NCBI RefSeq assembly: GCF_030317145.1
Contig: NZ_JASZYE010000012.1
Location: 1 to 64,000 of the forward strand
DNA from: Variovorax flavidus
Lineage (GTDB): Bacteria > Pseudomonadota > Gammaproteobacteria > Burkholderiales > Burkholderiaceae_C
Length of the DNA: 64,000 bases
Reading direction: 5' to 3'
Part shown: one piece after another, positions 8,903 through 17,751 of the stretch
Position numbering within the stretch: the first letter of the stretch is position 1
How the letters are laid out: every line of letters begins with the position of its first letter
Made by a program: the position numbers and the translations under genes
The notes under the pieces: generated by a model
What the model saw: the letters and a program-made list of their open reading frames with translations, nothing else
Told to the model about the DNA's origin: nothing
Database searches by the model: none

Positions 8903-9901
8903 ATGACGCTCAGACTGGACGTATTCGACGACTTCCACGTGCATGGCGCCTCGGCGCCGGAGTGGAACCAACGCTATCTGCAGGTATCCGCCGGGTCCAT
9001 GTGCAGTTCGCTCGCCGAAGTGACGACGGACAGCATGCATGTCTTTCGCAAATGGATGAGTGAGCGGGTGATTCAACAAGGCTGTCTGCCCAGCGGCAAG
9101 ATCTGCTTTGCAGTCCCGCTTGGGGAGTTCGCCGGAACGGCCCGGATGCAAGGGCACGAGATGCGCAAGGACAGCATCTTCGTTCTTCGCAGCGGGGACG
9201 AGTTCACGCTGCAACGACCCAAAGGGATGGAACTGATGGCCGTGACGTTCGAACTGGACGACTTTCGTCGCCTGTTGGACGAGCGGCCGTGGGCACCTGG
9301 CGCGCAGGCCCTCCTGTCCCGCTCAGTTCTTCGCGCGCCGGACGACGCGATGCAGCGTTTGCGGCATGACCTGCTTTCGTTGTTCGACGAGGCATCGACA
9401 GTGCATCCATGCGATTCGGATTCGATCATGGACGTACCGGTGTCCAACGTCGTGTTCGAGGCGTTGTTCGAACTTTTCGACGTTGCGGCGGATGTGCGCC
9501 AGTTGGTCGGGAGCGCGTCGGCCAGCTTTGTCGTTTCGCAATGCCATCGGATCGTGGAGGCTGGCGGGAATGCACCACCGAGCGTAGAGGAGCTGTGCCT
9601 GCGCATTCGCACGAGCCGCCGCACGTTGCAGGACAGCTTCAGGCAAGTCGCCGACTCGACGCCCGTGCACTACCTCCGGTGTGTGAGGCTGAACGCCGTA
9701 CGTCGGCAATTGATGTCGACACGTGCGGCGGACCTCAGCATCGCGCAGGCGGCCGAGGACCGGGGATTCAACCATCTGGGCCACTTCGCGGAGCGGTACA
9801 AGACCTTGTTTGGCGAATTGCCGTCACAGACCATGCGCGCTGGCGCGGGGACGGCACGGGCACTGGTACTTCCATCGGACGAGCGCGCTGGGATGCCGTG
9901 A
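8903..9901 (+). CDS. AraC-family transcriptional regulator
   Basis: The product is 332 residues. The N-terminal half has the layout of the EutR/FeaR-like AraC group (EWNQRYLQVSAGSM, later CFAVPLGEFAGTARMQGHE). The C-terminal 90 residues carry two helix-turn-helix motifs (SVEELCLRIRTSRRTLQDSF and IAQAAEDRGFNHLGHFAERY, then LFGELPSQ). The start is uncertain: an ATG at 8804 gives 33 more residues and follows AAGGA closely, but homologous N-termini begin at the 8903 ATG. The likely target is the divergent lipoprotein/NTF2 operon. Confidence 0.8.
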   Translation: MTLRLDVFDDFHVHGASAPEWNQRYLQVSAGSMCSSLAEVTTDSMHVFRKWMSERVIQQGCLPSGKICFAVPLGEFAGTARMQGHEMRKDSIFVLRSGDEFTLQRPKGMELMAVTFELDDFRRLLDERPWAPGAQALLSRSVLRAPDDAMQRLRHDLLSLFDEASTVHPCDSDSIMDVPVSNVVFEALFELFDVAADVRQLVGSASASFVVSQCHRIVEAGGNAPPSVEELCLRIRTSRRTLQDSFRQVADSTPVHYLRCVRLNAVRRQLMSTRAADLSIAQAAEDRGFNHLGHFAERYKTLFGELPSQTMRAGAGTARALVLPSDERAGMP

Positions 9902-10132
9902 TGCAGTCCTATTGGGTGGTCAATCTCCCCGGCACTGACCACGTTGCGCCGAGTGCTTCAGCCACGTGATGAGGCGGCCGATTTCGCCGGAGGGGATGGC
10001 CTCGACCAGGCCAGGCAGGACTTGCGCATAGCTGGCAAGCGGATCATCAGCGGCACCCGGAGCGTCTTGGCCGCGTCGAATCGTTCGAGTTGTCAATCGG
10101 TCGTGCACACACTGTGGAATGCTCCGCCGCAG

Positions 10133-11725
10133 TCATTCGGGCAATCCGGCCATACGCAGCCCCTTCGCGAACTGCGCCAGGTCTTCCGGACGATGGATTG
10201 GAAGCCAGTCTTTGAGTTGGGAGACGCGCAGTGACGGATCAAGCGTGCGCAGGCGCTGCATCGCCTGCTGCGCTTTGTCCATTCGTCCGGCGAGCGCATG
10301 ACTCGCCGCCACCAAGCTGACGGCGGCCAGAAAGCTTGGTAGATTCCCGACGGCCTTTTCGGCCCAAGCCGAAGCGGAATCGAAGCGCCCCGCGAAGAAA
10401 TGGGCCAGCGCCATACCGGCCTGCATCCTGTACATCTCCGGATCCAATGGGCTCAATCGCACGGCACGCGCCAAATGCTCGATCGCGGAGTCTGTCTCAC
10501 CGTGCCAGGCGCGCAGGAACCCGCCCAGGAACCACGCGGGGGCGAGGTTCGGATTGAGCAGCACGGCCCTGTCAAGCAGTGCGATACCGCCGTCGAGCTC
10601 GCCGGCGAGATGCCCGAGTGCGTGACCTCCTCTCGTGAGCGCCATAGCATCGTTCCGGCCGAGCTCCACAGCCCGCCGGGCCAAGCGGGTACCTTCGGCG
10701 ATTTCCCTGGGCCGATCGGTCATCCAGCCATTGACCTTGCGCCAGAAATAGCACCAGGCCGCCATGCCAAAGGCCGATGCAAAGTCCGGATCAAGCTCGG
10801 TGGCCTTGTAGAACAACGGGAGCGCCGCCTCGATGGATTCGCGAGTTCCGCTGTGGAGCTTCGCGGTGCCACGGAGGTAATAGTCATAGGCGTCCAGGCT
10901 TGCGGTCGGCTTGCGCTTGGCGCGCTCGATCTCCGCCCGCTCGAGTTGCGGCGCGATCGCGCCCACAACGGCTTCCGCCATCTGGTCGTGCAGCTCGAAG
11001 ATGTCGTCCAGCATGCCTTCGAAGTGCTCCGCCCAGAGATGCGTCCCGGTTGTGGCATCAACGAGCTGTCCGGTGATCCGCACCTTCCTGCTGGTCTTGC
11101 GCACGCTGCCTTCCAGCACGTAGCGCACGCCAAGCTCGCGGCCGACCTCCCTCACATCCACCGCCTTGCCCTTGTAGGTGAAGCTCGAATTGCGCGCGAT
11201 GACGAACAGCCAGCGCATGCGCGACAGAGCGACGATGATGTCTTCCACCACGCCGTCGGCGAAGTACTCCTGCTCGGGATCGCCGCTCAGGTTGTGGAAG
11301 GGCAACACGGTAATGGAGGGCTTGTCCGGAAGGACGAGCGTGGACTGCCGATCCTTTGACTCCCTGGAGGTGCTTTCGCTACCTGCTGAAGCGCCGGGAA
11401 GTCCTGCTCCCCCGACCTCGCCGAACTTGACCTCGCAGACGAAGCGGAACCCCTTGCGGGCGACCGTCCGGACCAGGCGCTGCTCCTCGCCGGTATCGCC
11501 GATGGCCTTGCGGACCGCATTGATGTGACTGGTGATCGTCGAGTCCGAGACAATTCGGCCGCTCCATACCGCCGTGAGCAGGTCTTCCCTGCTGACGACG
11601 TGATCGTGGTTCCTGACGAGATGTAGCAACAGATCGAAGACCTGCGGCCGGACAGGCACGACTTCCGCGCGATGCGAAAGCTCCCGGCGTTCCGGGTCGA
11701 GCAAGTAGTCTCCAAACATGAACTG
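10133..11725 (-). CDS. CadC-like winged-helix regulator with TolB-like and TPR domains
   Basis: The product is about 530 residues. The N-terminal 100 residues form an OmpR/CadC-type winged helix (FGDYLLDPERRELSHR, REDLLTAVW, SHINAVRKAIGD, RTVARKGFRFV). A TolB-like domain follows (SITVLPFHNLSGDPEQEYFADG, YVLEGSVRKTSRKVRITGQL, LWAEHFE), and the last 250 residues are tetratricopeptide repeats. This architecture is common in Rhizobiales and Burkholderiales next to stress or metabolite genes. There is no membrane segment, unlike CadC. The start is uncertain between GTG 11725 and ATG 11719. It is divergent from the NAD(P)-binding protein at 11969, its probable target. Confidence 0.85.
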   Translation of the reverse strand, partial: QFMFGDYLLDPERRELSHRAEVVPVRPQVFDLLLHLVRNHDHVVSREDLLTAVWSGRIVSDSTITSHINAVRKAIGDTGEEQRLVRTVARKGFRFVCEVKFGEVGGAGLPGASAGSESTSRESKDRQSTLVLPDKPSITVLPFHNLSGDPEQEYFADGVVEDIIVALSRMRWLFVIARNSSFTYKGKAVDVREVGRELGVRYVLEGSVRKTSRKVRITGQLVDATTGTHLWAEHFEGMLDDIFELHDQMAEAVVGAIAPQLERAEIERAKRKPTASLDAYDYYLRGTAKLHSGTRESIEAALPLFYKATELDPDFASAFGMAAWCYFWRKVNGWMTDRPREIAEGTRLARRAVELGRNDAMALTRGGHALGHLAGELDGGIALLDRAVLLNPNLAPAWFLGGFLRAWHGETDSAIEHLARAVRLSPLDPEMYRMQAGMALAHFFAGRFDSASAWAEKAVGNLPSFLAAVSLVAASHALAGRMDKAQQAMQRLRTLDPSLRVSQLKDWLPIHRPEDLAQFAKGLRMAGLPE

Positions 11726-11968
11726 CACCGTGGCATCCCCTGGCAGAACGGCCTCGGCCCCCTGGCGGGTCAACAGAATTCATCCGTCCGTGGATGGTAC
11801 GGCAGCACGCGGGGAACGCCTCCTTTTCTGATCGCCAAACCTTGTACGAACAAGCAGGGTCTCCTGAAGGGAAATTCAAGGTGACGGCAAGGACTTTTCC
11901 GGAAGCCACAGGCAATCTCCACGTGCATCGACGGCAACGGTCGCGGTCGGAACAAGCGGAGAGAAGCC

Positions 11969-12724
11969 ATGAAGATTGTCGTGATCGGAGGCACTGGCCT
12001 CATAGGAGCGAAAGTCGTGAAGAACCTACGCGAGCGGGGCCACGACGTGCTTGCAGCCTCCCCCAACACAGGCGTGAACACCATCACCCGCGAGGGTCTG
12101 CCTAAAGCGCTCGATGGGGCTGAAGTCGTCGTCGACGTGGCGAATGCGCCGGTATGGGAGGACCAGGCCGTCCTCGAGTTTTTCGAGACATCGGGCCGCA
12201 ACCTGCTGGCCGCCGAAGCCGCCGCTGGCGTGCGCCACCATGTGGCCCTGTCGATCGTCGGTAGCGAACGGCTTCCCGACTGCGGCTACTTCCGGGCGAA
12301 GGTCGCGCAGGAAAGCCTCATCAAGGCGTCCGCCATCCCCTTCACCATCCTGCGTGCGACGCAATTCTTCGAGTTCGTCGGCGGCATTGCCGAGGCGGGC
12401 GCCGTCGGCGAGGAGATCCGCCTGTCGCCCGCGCTGATCCAGCCGATCGCCTCGACGGACGTGGCAGCGGCGCTTGCCGAGGTCGCAGTCGCTCCGCCGG
12501 TCAACGGCACAGTCGAAGTCGCCGGTCCGGAGGCCATGCCGCTGGACGAATTGGTCAGGCGCTTCCTGCGGGTGACGCAGGATACGCGCAAGGTCGTGCC
12601 GGATGTCCACGCACGCTACTACGGCGGCCTGCTCTCCGATCGGTCGCTCACGCCGGGGGAGAATCCGCGCATCGGCGCGATCCGGTTCGAGGACTGGTTG
12701 GCTGCCAACGCTGCAACGACCTGA
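11969..12724 (+). CDS. Atypical SDR / NmrA-like NAD(P)-binding protein
   Basis: The product is 251 residues with a GGTGLIG dinucleotide-binding loop at residues 7-13. It has the layout of atypical SDR or NmrA-like proteins: VVDVANAP, a long helix, the GYFRAKVAQESLIKASAIPFTILRATQFFEF region and a PIASTDVAAAL segment. The classical YxxxK site is replaced by YFRAK, so redox sensing or a non-classical reductase is possible. A strong GGAGAGAAGCC ribosome-binding site precedes the ATG. It is divergent from the CadC-like regulator. Confidence 0.85.
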   Translation: MKIVVIGGTGLIGAKVVKNLRERGHDVLAASPNTGVNTITREGLPKALDGAEVVVDVANAPVWEDQAVLEFFETSGRNLLAAEAAAGVRHHVALSIVGSERLPDCGYFRAKVAQESLIKASAIPFTILRATQFFEFVGGIAEAGAVGEEIRLSPALIQPIASTDVAAALAEVAVAPPVNGTVEVAGPEAMPLDELVRRFLRVTQDTRKVVPDVHARYYGGLLSDRSLTPGENPRIGAIRFEDWLAANAATT

Positions 12725-12970
12725 GTGGTGCCAGACCGATGACTAAGGTTCAGTCCTGTTTTGCCATGCGGTCCCCCTCTGTCGCCGACTTCCGGTGCGA
12801 CCAACGCGGACGCGTGCGTCTGGTGCGTCGGCGCTAGGGTACCTAGGATTCCACGCAAGGCGATTCGAAATGAACGTGCGCCTTGGTCATTCGCCCAGGA
12901 GATCCCCATGACCCAGTGCATCCGCGATGTGCATCCGTCGCCCAATCCTTCCATAACACAGGGGGCCAGC

Positions 12971-13369
12971 ATGAAGTCTCTCGCCAGCTCCTGCGCGCTG
13001 CTGCTGGGCGTGCTGTACATCCCATGCTCGCACGCAGCGCCTCATGCGGAGGTCAAAGAGGTGATGCTCAAGGACCTGCCCGACTTCACGGGCAAGGAAG
13101 GCCTGGTCCTCGAAGTGGTCTATCCGCCTGGTAGCACGGACGAAGTTCATCGCCACGACGCGCATGCATTCGTCTATGTGCTGGAGGGCTCGATCGTCAT
13201 GCAGCTCAAGGGGAGCGAGGCCGTGACGCTGCATGCGGGACAAAGTTTCTACGAAGGGCCCAACGACGTGCACATCGTTGGCCGCAATGCCAGCACGACG
13301 AAGCCGGCGAAGTTTGTGGTGTTCCTCGTCAAGAACAAGGGCGCTCCGATCCTGACGCCCGTACGTTGA
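12971..13369 (+). CDS. Exported cupin-domain protein
   Basis: The product is 132 residues: a signal peptide (residues 1-21, MKSLAS to CSHA) and a single cupin barrel with both motifs (VYPPGSTDEVHRHDAHAFVYVLEGSI and VTLHAGQSFYEGPNDVH). The His, His, Glu and His metal ligands are in place. A second in-frame ATG at 12908 has a stronger AGGAG site and would add 21 polar residues before the signal peptide. Periplasmic cupins of this type bind a metal and a small ligand; the substrate is not deducible. It is probably monocistronic. Confidence 0.75.
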   Translation: MKSLASSCALLLGVLYIPCSHAAPHAEVKEVMLKDLPDFTGKEGLVLEVVYPPGSTDEVHRHDAHAFVYVLEGSIVMQLKGSEAVTLHAGQSFYEGPNDVHIVGRNASTTKPAKFVVFLVKNKGAPILTPVR

Positions 13370-13714
13370 ACCCCTCAGGCGCCTGAGTAGCTTGAGGTAA
13401 CTCAGAACGGCCATCACCAGACATTCAGTATCCATGTCATACGCAGCCGCTCGACGCCGCTTTCGAGTCGAATCGGCTGTACGGGCGTCAGGTGTTGCAT
13501 CCCGAAAGCAGACGCCTCTCCATTGAAGGTCCGCCATCCCATTGGGCACGGACGGCTAAAGTTCGATGGCGCATTGGCCTGGCATCCCGTCAATCTTGTC
13601 TTTGCGTTTGCATCGGTTCAACATCACCGGTTCGGGCGAGCCGGCGTCCCATGCATGCGCCTTGGTCCGAACGTTCAAGCTATTAACGAACGGCGAATGC
13701 GAGAGGGGGTTCTC
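13370..13714. other. Intergenic region with a palindrome
   Basis: CTCAGGCGCCTGAG (13374-13387), a perfect 14-bp palindrome, lies five bases after the cupin stop and may act as a transcript end without a T-run. Otherwise I see only the ribosome-binding site of the next gene. Confidence 0.4.
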
Positions 13715-14221
13715 ATGAAAACGCACACTCGGCTGCCAGGTTGCATCATCTCCCTGGGCCTCCTGCTGTTCCTGCCACATGCGGTGACTGCAAAGGACAA
13801 AGCAACTCAGCCCAGCGGAGTCTGGGCGGTGTCGAGCATCGTGATCCGCGAAGTCGATTCGGGGGCAATTCGAAACCTGCTGGGAGAGAAACCGGTTGGC
13901 CATGCGATCTTCACCCGGGGCGGCCACTTCGCATGGGGTTGGGTCGGTGACGATCGCAAGTCTCCGGCTGGGCCGGTGGCTACCGATGACGAACGCGTCG
14001 CGCTGTACCAAACCTTGGCCTTTGGCACCGGGTCGTATCGCGTGGAGGGCAGGTCGGTGTTTCTGCGCTACAGCTCGTCGTGGAACCAGATATGGACCGG
14101 CACGGAACGGAAGGCAGAGATGCAGGTTTCAGGCAAGACGCTCACCTGGAAGTCGCCGCCGTACAAGCTCCCGGATGGGAAGGAAGCGATGTCGGTCATC
14201 GTCCTTGAGCGGATTGAGTAG
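13715..14221 (+). CDS. Exported lipocalin-like protein
   Basis: The product is 168 residues. The ATG follows GAGAGGGGG and starts a signal peptide (to about residue 28, VTAKD). The mature part fits the bacterial lipocalin-like domain: GVWAVSSIVIREVDSG, HAIFTRGGHFAWGWV, YQTLAFGTGSYRVEGRSVFLRYSSSWNQIWTG read in sections, and an end strand MSVIVLE. Such proteins bind small hydrophobic ligands or remain uncharacterised. No operon partner is obvious; the next gene is 255 bp away. Confidence 0.7.
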   Translation: MKTHTRLPGCIISLGLLLFLPHAVTAKDKATQPSGVWAVSSIVIREVDSGAIRNLLGEKPVGHAIFTRGGHFAWGWVGDDRKSPAGPVATDDERVALYQTLAFGTGSYRVEGRSVFLRYSSSWNQIWTGTERKAEMQVSGKTLTWKSPPYKLPDGKEAMSVIVLERIE

Positions 14222-14476
14222 CAGACCGCCATCCGGCTCGCTCCCGATCGGATCCTCACATTTCGCAGGCCGCTTCGGATAGCGACACCAATTCCTCCAG
14301 CCGCACGAGGGAGGGATTTTGGATTTCCGTGGATGGATCGAACGCGCGCGGGGGACTATTCCGAAAACGTGAAAGCCGGATTGTGGCGAAGCGGCTTTTT
14401 CGATCCCGGAGCCTCCCCTACAGTGCTTTCATCGTCTTGCGAAACCCCATCCACTACCACCATGCGAGGCAGCGAA

Positions 14477-14884
14477 ATGCATCCACTCCGCAAACTACGA
14501 GAACTTGGCAGCGCTACACCCGCGGAGGTTGGTGCACTGCTTGCCGAGAATGTCGTATTCAACAGTCCGATCCTGGTACGGTCGATCAAAGGGCGTGAAG
14601 CCGTCGCGGCGATCTTTGCCCAGTCGAGCTCTACGCGTGGCAGCGGTACCTATACGGCCGAGTTCAAGCTCGATGACCGTACCACCTTCTTGCGCTGGGA
14701 AGGGACCATCGAGGGCCGCAAGCTCGAGAGCCTGGAGGTCATCGTGGACAACGAGCAGGGGCTTATCGCTGAGCGCACTATTGCCCTGCGGCCGTATCCG
14801 GCGCTGAAGCTGTTTCGCGACGCCATGTATGCATCGCTCAAGAGCAAGCTACCGCCCGATGTTTGGGACTATCCAACGCCGTAG
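14477..14884 (+). CDS. NTF2-like fold protein
   Basis: The product is 135 residues. The ATG at 14477 follows CGAGG; another ATG lies five codons upstream. The fold signature is that of SnoaL-like proteins: ENVVFNSPILVRSIKGREAVAAIF read in parts, a YTAEFKLDDRTTFLRWEGTIEGRKLE sheet and an IALRPYPALKLFRDAMY end helix. This branch (PYPALKLFRD) is recalled as an NTF2-like family in Actinobacteria and Burkholderiales. The catalytic role is unknown. Confidence 0.7.
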   Translation: MHPLRKLRELGSATPAEVGALLAENVVFNSPILVRSIKGREAVAAIFAQSSSTRGSGTYTAEFKLDDRTTFLRWEGTIEGRKLESLEVIVDNEQGLIAERTIALRPYPALKLFRDAMYASLKSKLPPDVWDYPTP

Positions 14885-15036
14885 TGTGGAGATCCGAGCG
14901 CATCCATCAGTGCCACTCGGCGCTCAGGTCGCCCGAGCCGGGTAGCCCAGACGCCTTCGCCGCAAGCGCAGGTGGGTGCAAGTGCGACGAACACGTGGCT
15001 TCCGATCCACCGATTTCATATCGACAAGGAGGGGAT

Positions 15037-15768
15037 GTGTCGCAACTCGGCTCGATCAATAGTTGGCACGGCGCGGGAGTGTGGATGGTGTTCAACATGG
15101 CTGCGGCGCTGTTGCTCGGATGGTTTGTCGGCTACGAGCGATATTTCAGCGGGCGCGCTGCCGGAAGCCAGGTCTACTGCCTGGTTTGCGCCACGTCCTG
15201 CGCCGTCACCTTGCTGGCTGGCTATCCCGCAATATGGTATTGGGGGAGTCAGAGCACGGTCATTGCGGCGGATCCGACGAAGGTCATCGGTGCCGTTCTC
15301 ACGGGCATCGGATTTCTTGGCGCGGGAATCATCGTGAAGAGTGGCCCCAACGTACGTGGTCTGACGACCGCGGCGTCCATCTGGGGTTCGTCGGCGATCG
15401 GCGTCTTGGTAGGGGTAGGGTTCTACGTGCCGGCGATCGGATTGACCGCCTTGTTCGTGGTCTGCACTGCCATCGTGCCTCGGATCGAGCAGCGCCTGCC
15501 CGCCCATGCGGCGATCACGGGTACGTTCCGATTTCGCAAGGGCCACAGGCCCAGACCCGAGGAGGTTCACCGCTTCCTGGTGAGACGCGGGCTTCGCATT
15601 CCGCCGGAGAGCCTCGCCATCAGCTTCGACGGCACTCACTTTGAAGTCCAGTGCCTGATCTTCGCGAGTTCGAGCGCCAGAACGAACGCGTTGAGCACGA
15701 TAGGGGAGGAATTGTCCCAACTCGAGCATGTCGAGGGTTTCACTTTGACGCACTCGAGCCGGACATGA
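15037..15768 (+). CDS. MgtC/SapB-family membrane protein
   Basis: The product is 243 residues. The start is a GTG directly behind a perfect AAGGAGG. The N-terminal half has four to five membrane segments with the family hallmarks LLGWFVGYER, GAVLTGIGFLGAGIIVK and VRGLTTAASIWGSSAIGVLVG. The last 90 residues form a cytoplasmic ACT-like domain. MgtC proteins affect survival at low magnesium and inhibit F-type ATPase in pathogens; the role here is inferred only. It is followed by a small exported protein 182 bp downstream. Confidence 0.9.
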   Translation: MSQLGSINSWHGAGVWMVFNMAAALLLGWFVGYERYFSGRAAGSQVYCLVCATSCAVTLLAGYPAIWYWGSQSTVIAADPTKVIGAVLTGIGFLGAGIIVKSGPNVRGLTTAASIWGSSAIGVLVGVGFYVPAIGLTALFVVCTAIVPRIEQRLPAHAAITGTFRFRKGHRPRPEEVHRFLVRRGLRIPPESLAISFDGTHFEVQCLIFASSSARTNALSTIGEELSQLEHVEGFTLTHSSRT

Positions 15769-15950
15769 TCGGGCTCGCGGCGTGCGATCCGAATCGTGCC
15801 CCGCTCAGATCACCGAAGAGGTCGGCATCGAGAACGAGAAACTTCGTGGGGGCAGGGGTCGTTGTCGAATCTGCAATGCGGCTTTGCAGGCCGAGGTGTT
15901 TTTCTTCGCGCGTTGCACCTTTACTCTTAGCGTCATTCAAGGAGCTACCC

Positions 15951-16223
15951 ATGATCACCCGCAAGTTCTTCCTCGCCGCCATCGTCGCATTGGCAACCTT
16001 TTCAGCTCACGCTGGCCCTGTCGAGGTTCGCGACTTCGACATCTTCGTGGACCCACCAACGGCCTTTGTCTTCGTCAAGCTTCCGCAGGGATGGAAGTTC
16101 GTCGACAAGGTTGACCCGAAGTCGCTTGCCAAGCTGCCAGCGAAGATTCATACCTCCCTGCTATTGCCGGACGAAGGTGAGCGAATCGCGAACGTCGAAC
16201 GCTCGGACGGCCCGATCAAGTGA
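15951..16223 (+). CDS. Small exported hypothetical protein
   Basis: The product is 90 residues. The start has an excellent AAGGAGCTACCC site and opens a signal peptide (MITRKFFLAAIVALATFSAHA). The mature 70 residues (DIFVDPPTAFVFVKLPQGWKF) form a short beta-rich domain I do not recognise. It precedes the enoyl-CoA hydratase-like gene by 22 bp, so the three genes to 17688 probably form one transcript. Confidence 0.7.
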   Translation: MITRKFFLAAIVALATFSAHAGPVEVRDFDIFVDPPTAFVFVKLPQGWKFVDKVDPKSLAKLPAKIHTSLLLPDEGERIANVERSDGPIK

Positions 16224-16245
16224 CGCCAGGAAAGAAGGGACCCAC

Positions 16246-17067
16246 ATGGAATTCGAAACGTTGCGCACACGCAGTGACGGGCGCGTCCTCTTTGCCGAGA
16301 TTGACAGTGCGCCAATCAACCTGCTCGGCACAAGCATGGTTCGGGACCTGGTATCTCTCATCCGCATGCTGGACAGCGGCGACAACTACCGTGTCGTCGT
16401 CTTTTCCAGTGCCAACCCGCAGTTCTTCATCCCGCATGTCGACGTGACGGAGGTGCAGGAGTACCGCCGGGAGGCGGCGGAGTTGGCCGGGGAAGCCTCG
16501 CTGGGATTGTTGCTGCGCCGCCTGAGCACCACAAGGGCCGTCACCATCGCCCAGATCGACGGGCGCGTGCGGGGCGCTGGCAGCGAATTCGTGCTGGCCT
16601 GTGACATGCAATTCGCCTCACGGGAGCACGCCGTCTTCGCACAGCCTGAAGCCGGAGTTGGCCTGGTGCCAGGAGCCGGAGGCGTGCAGCACCTGGCACG
16701 TGCCATGGGCCGCGGCAGAGCATTGGAAGTGCTGCTGAGCGCGGACGACTACGACGCCGACCTGGCGGAAAGGTACGGGTGGATCAATCGAGCCATGCCG
16801 GCCGCAGACCTGCCGCAGTTCGTCGCATCTATCGCCCGCCGCATTGCAAACTTTCCCCAGCAGGCCCTTGAAGATATCAAGGGGCGTGTCAATGCCATCA
16901 CGCTGGCCGACACTGCGGACTTTCGAATAGATTCAGACCTCTTTGGCGCGGCGATGCGCAACCCGGTTGTCATGCGACGGATGCAGGCGCTCCTCGCGCG
17001 AGGAATGCAGACGCCGGGCGACCTTGAACACAACTTTGGCCGCGAGCTGACCAACCTTCCCGAATGA
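16246..17067 (+). CDS. Enoyl-CoA hydratase/isomerase family protein
   Basis: The product is 273 residues of the crotonase superfamily. The oxyanion-hole and active-site regions are clear: RGAGSEFVLACDM carries the first catalytic glutamate and FAQPEAGVGLVPGAGG the second, so hydratase chemistry is possible. The N-terminal region (SSANPQFFIPHVDVTEV) departs from the usual A-F-[CS]-A-G-A-D loop, so the substrate may not be a fatty acyl-CoA. It lies between a small exported protein and a PfpI-like gene 24 bp downstream, an unusual pairing suggesting a detoxification role. Confidence 0.85.
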   Translation: MEFETLRTRSDGRVLFAEIDSAPINLLGTSMVRDLVSLIRMLDSGDNYRVVVFSSANPQFFIPHVDVTEVQEYRREAAELAGEASLGLLLRRLSTTRAVTIAQIDGRVRGAGSEFVLACDMQFASREHAVFAQPEAGVGLVPGAGGVQHLARAMGRGRALEVLLSADDYDADLAERYGWINRAMPAADLPQFVASIARRIANFPQQALEDIKGRVNAITLADTADFRIDSDLFGAAMRNPVVMRRMQALLARGMQTPGDLEHNFGRELTNLPE

Positions 17068-17091
17068 CCCGATCACCCTGACGAGGACGCC

Positions 17092-17688
17092 ATGCACATC
17101 GCCATCCTGACCTTCGAGGGCTTCAATGAGCTCGACTCGCTGATCGCATTCAACATCCTGAACCGGGTCAAGAAGCCCGACTGGCGGGTTTCGATCGCCA
17201 GTCCCGCGGCCAAGCTGCGTTCGATGAACGGTCTTGTAGTGGAGACGCAAGCGTCGCTGAAGGACGCTTGCGAGGCTGACGCAGTGTTGGTCGGCAGCGG
17301 AACCAAGACCCGGGATGTCGTCGCCGACGCTGCCTTGATGTCGCAACTGAAGCTTGACCCGACGCGCCAGTTGCTCGGGGCGCAGTGCTCAGGCGCCCTG
17401 ATCCTCGCCAAGCTGGGTCTGCTGGCAGGTGTGCCGGCCTGCACGGACCTGACGACGAAGCCATGGGTCGAGGAGGCCGGCATACCTGTCCTCAACCAGC
17501 CGTTCGTGGCCAAGGAAAACGTCGCAACGGCGGGGGGGTGCCTGTCGTCGCACTACCTGGCGGCCTGGTTCATCGCGCGCCTGGCAGGCGTTGAGGCCGC
17601 ACGCGGCGCGATCCACTATGTCGCCCCGGTAGGAGAGAAGGAGATGTACGTGAGTCGGGCAATGGAGAACATTTCGCCCTTTCTCTAG
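17092..17688 (+). CDS. DJ-1/PfpI-family protein
   Basis: The product is 198 residues with the DJ-1/PfpI fold. It starts with the strand HIAILTFEGFNELD and has the nucleophile elbow GAQCSGAL with cysteine 99, the VLVGSG strand and a GGCLSSHYLAAWFIARLAG helix near the end. Relatives include isonitrile hydratase and the N-domains of GlxA regulators. There is no C-terminal DNA-binding domain. It is probably translated from the same mRNA as the crotonase 24 bp upstream (GAGGACGCC site). Confidence 0.85.
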   Translation: MHIAILTFEGFNELDSLIAFNILNRVKKPDWRVSIASPAAKLRSMNGLVVETQASLKDACEADAVLVGSGTKTRDVVADAALMSQLKLDPTRQLLGAQCSGALILAKLGLLAGVPACTDLTTKPWVEEAGIPVLNQPFVAKENVATAGGCLSSHYLAAWFIARLAGVEAARGAIHYVAPVGEKEMYVSRAMENISPFL

Positions 17689-17751
17689 GCAAGCACGGCG
17701 AAATTGACAGGCGCATCCGAGCCAGACCCGGTGCGTCCTGTCGGTCACTGC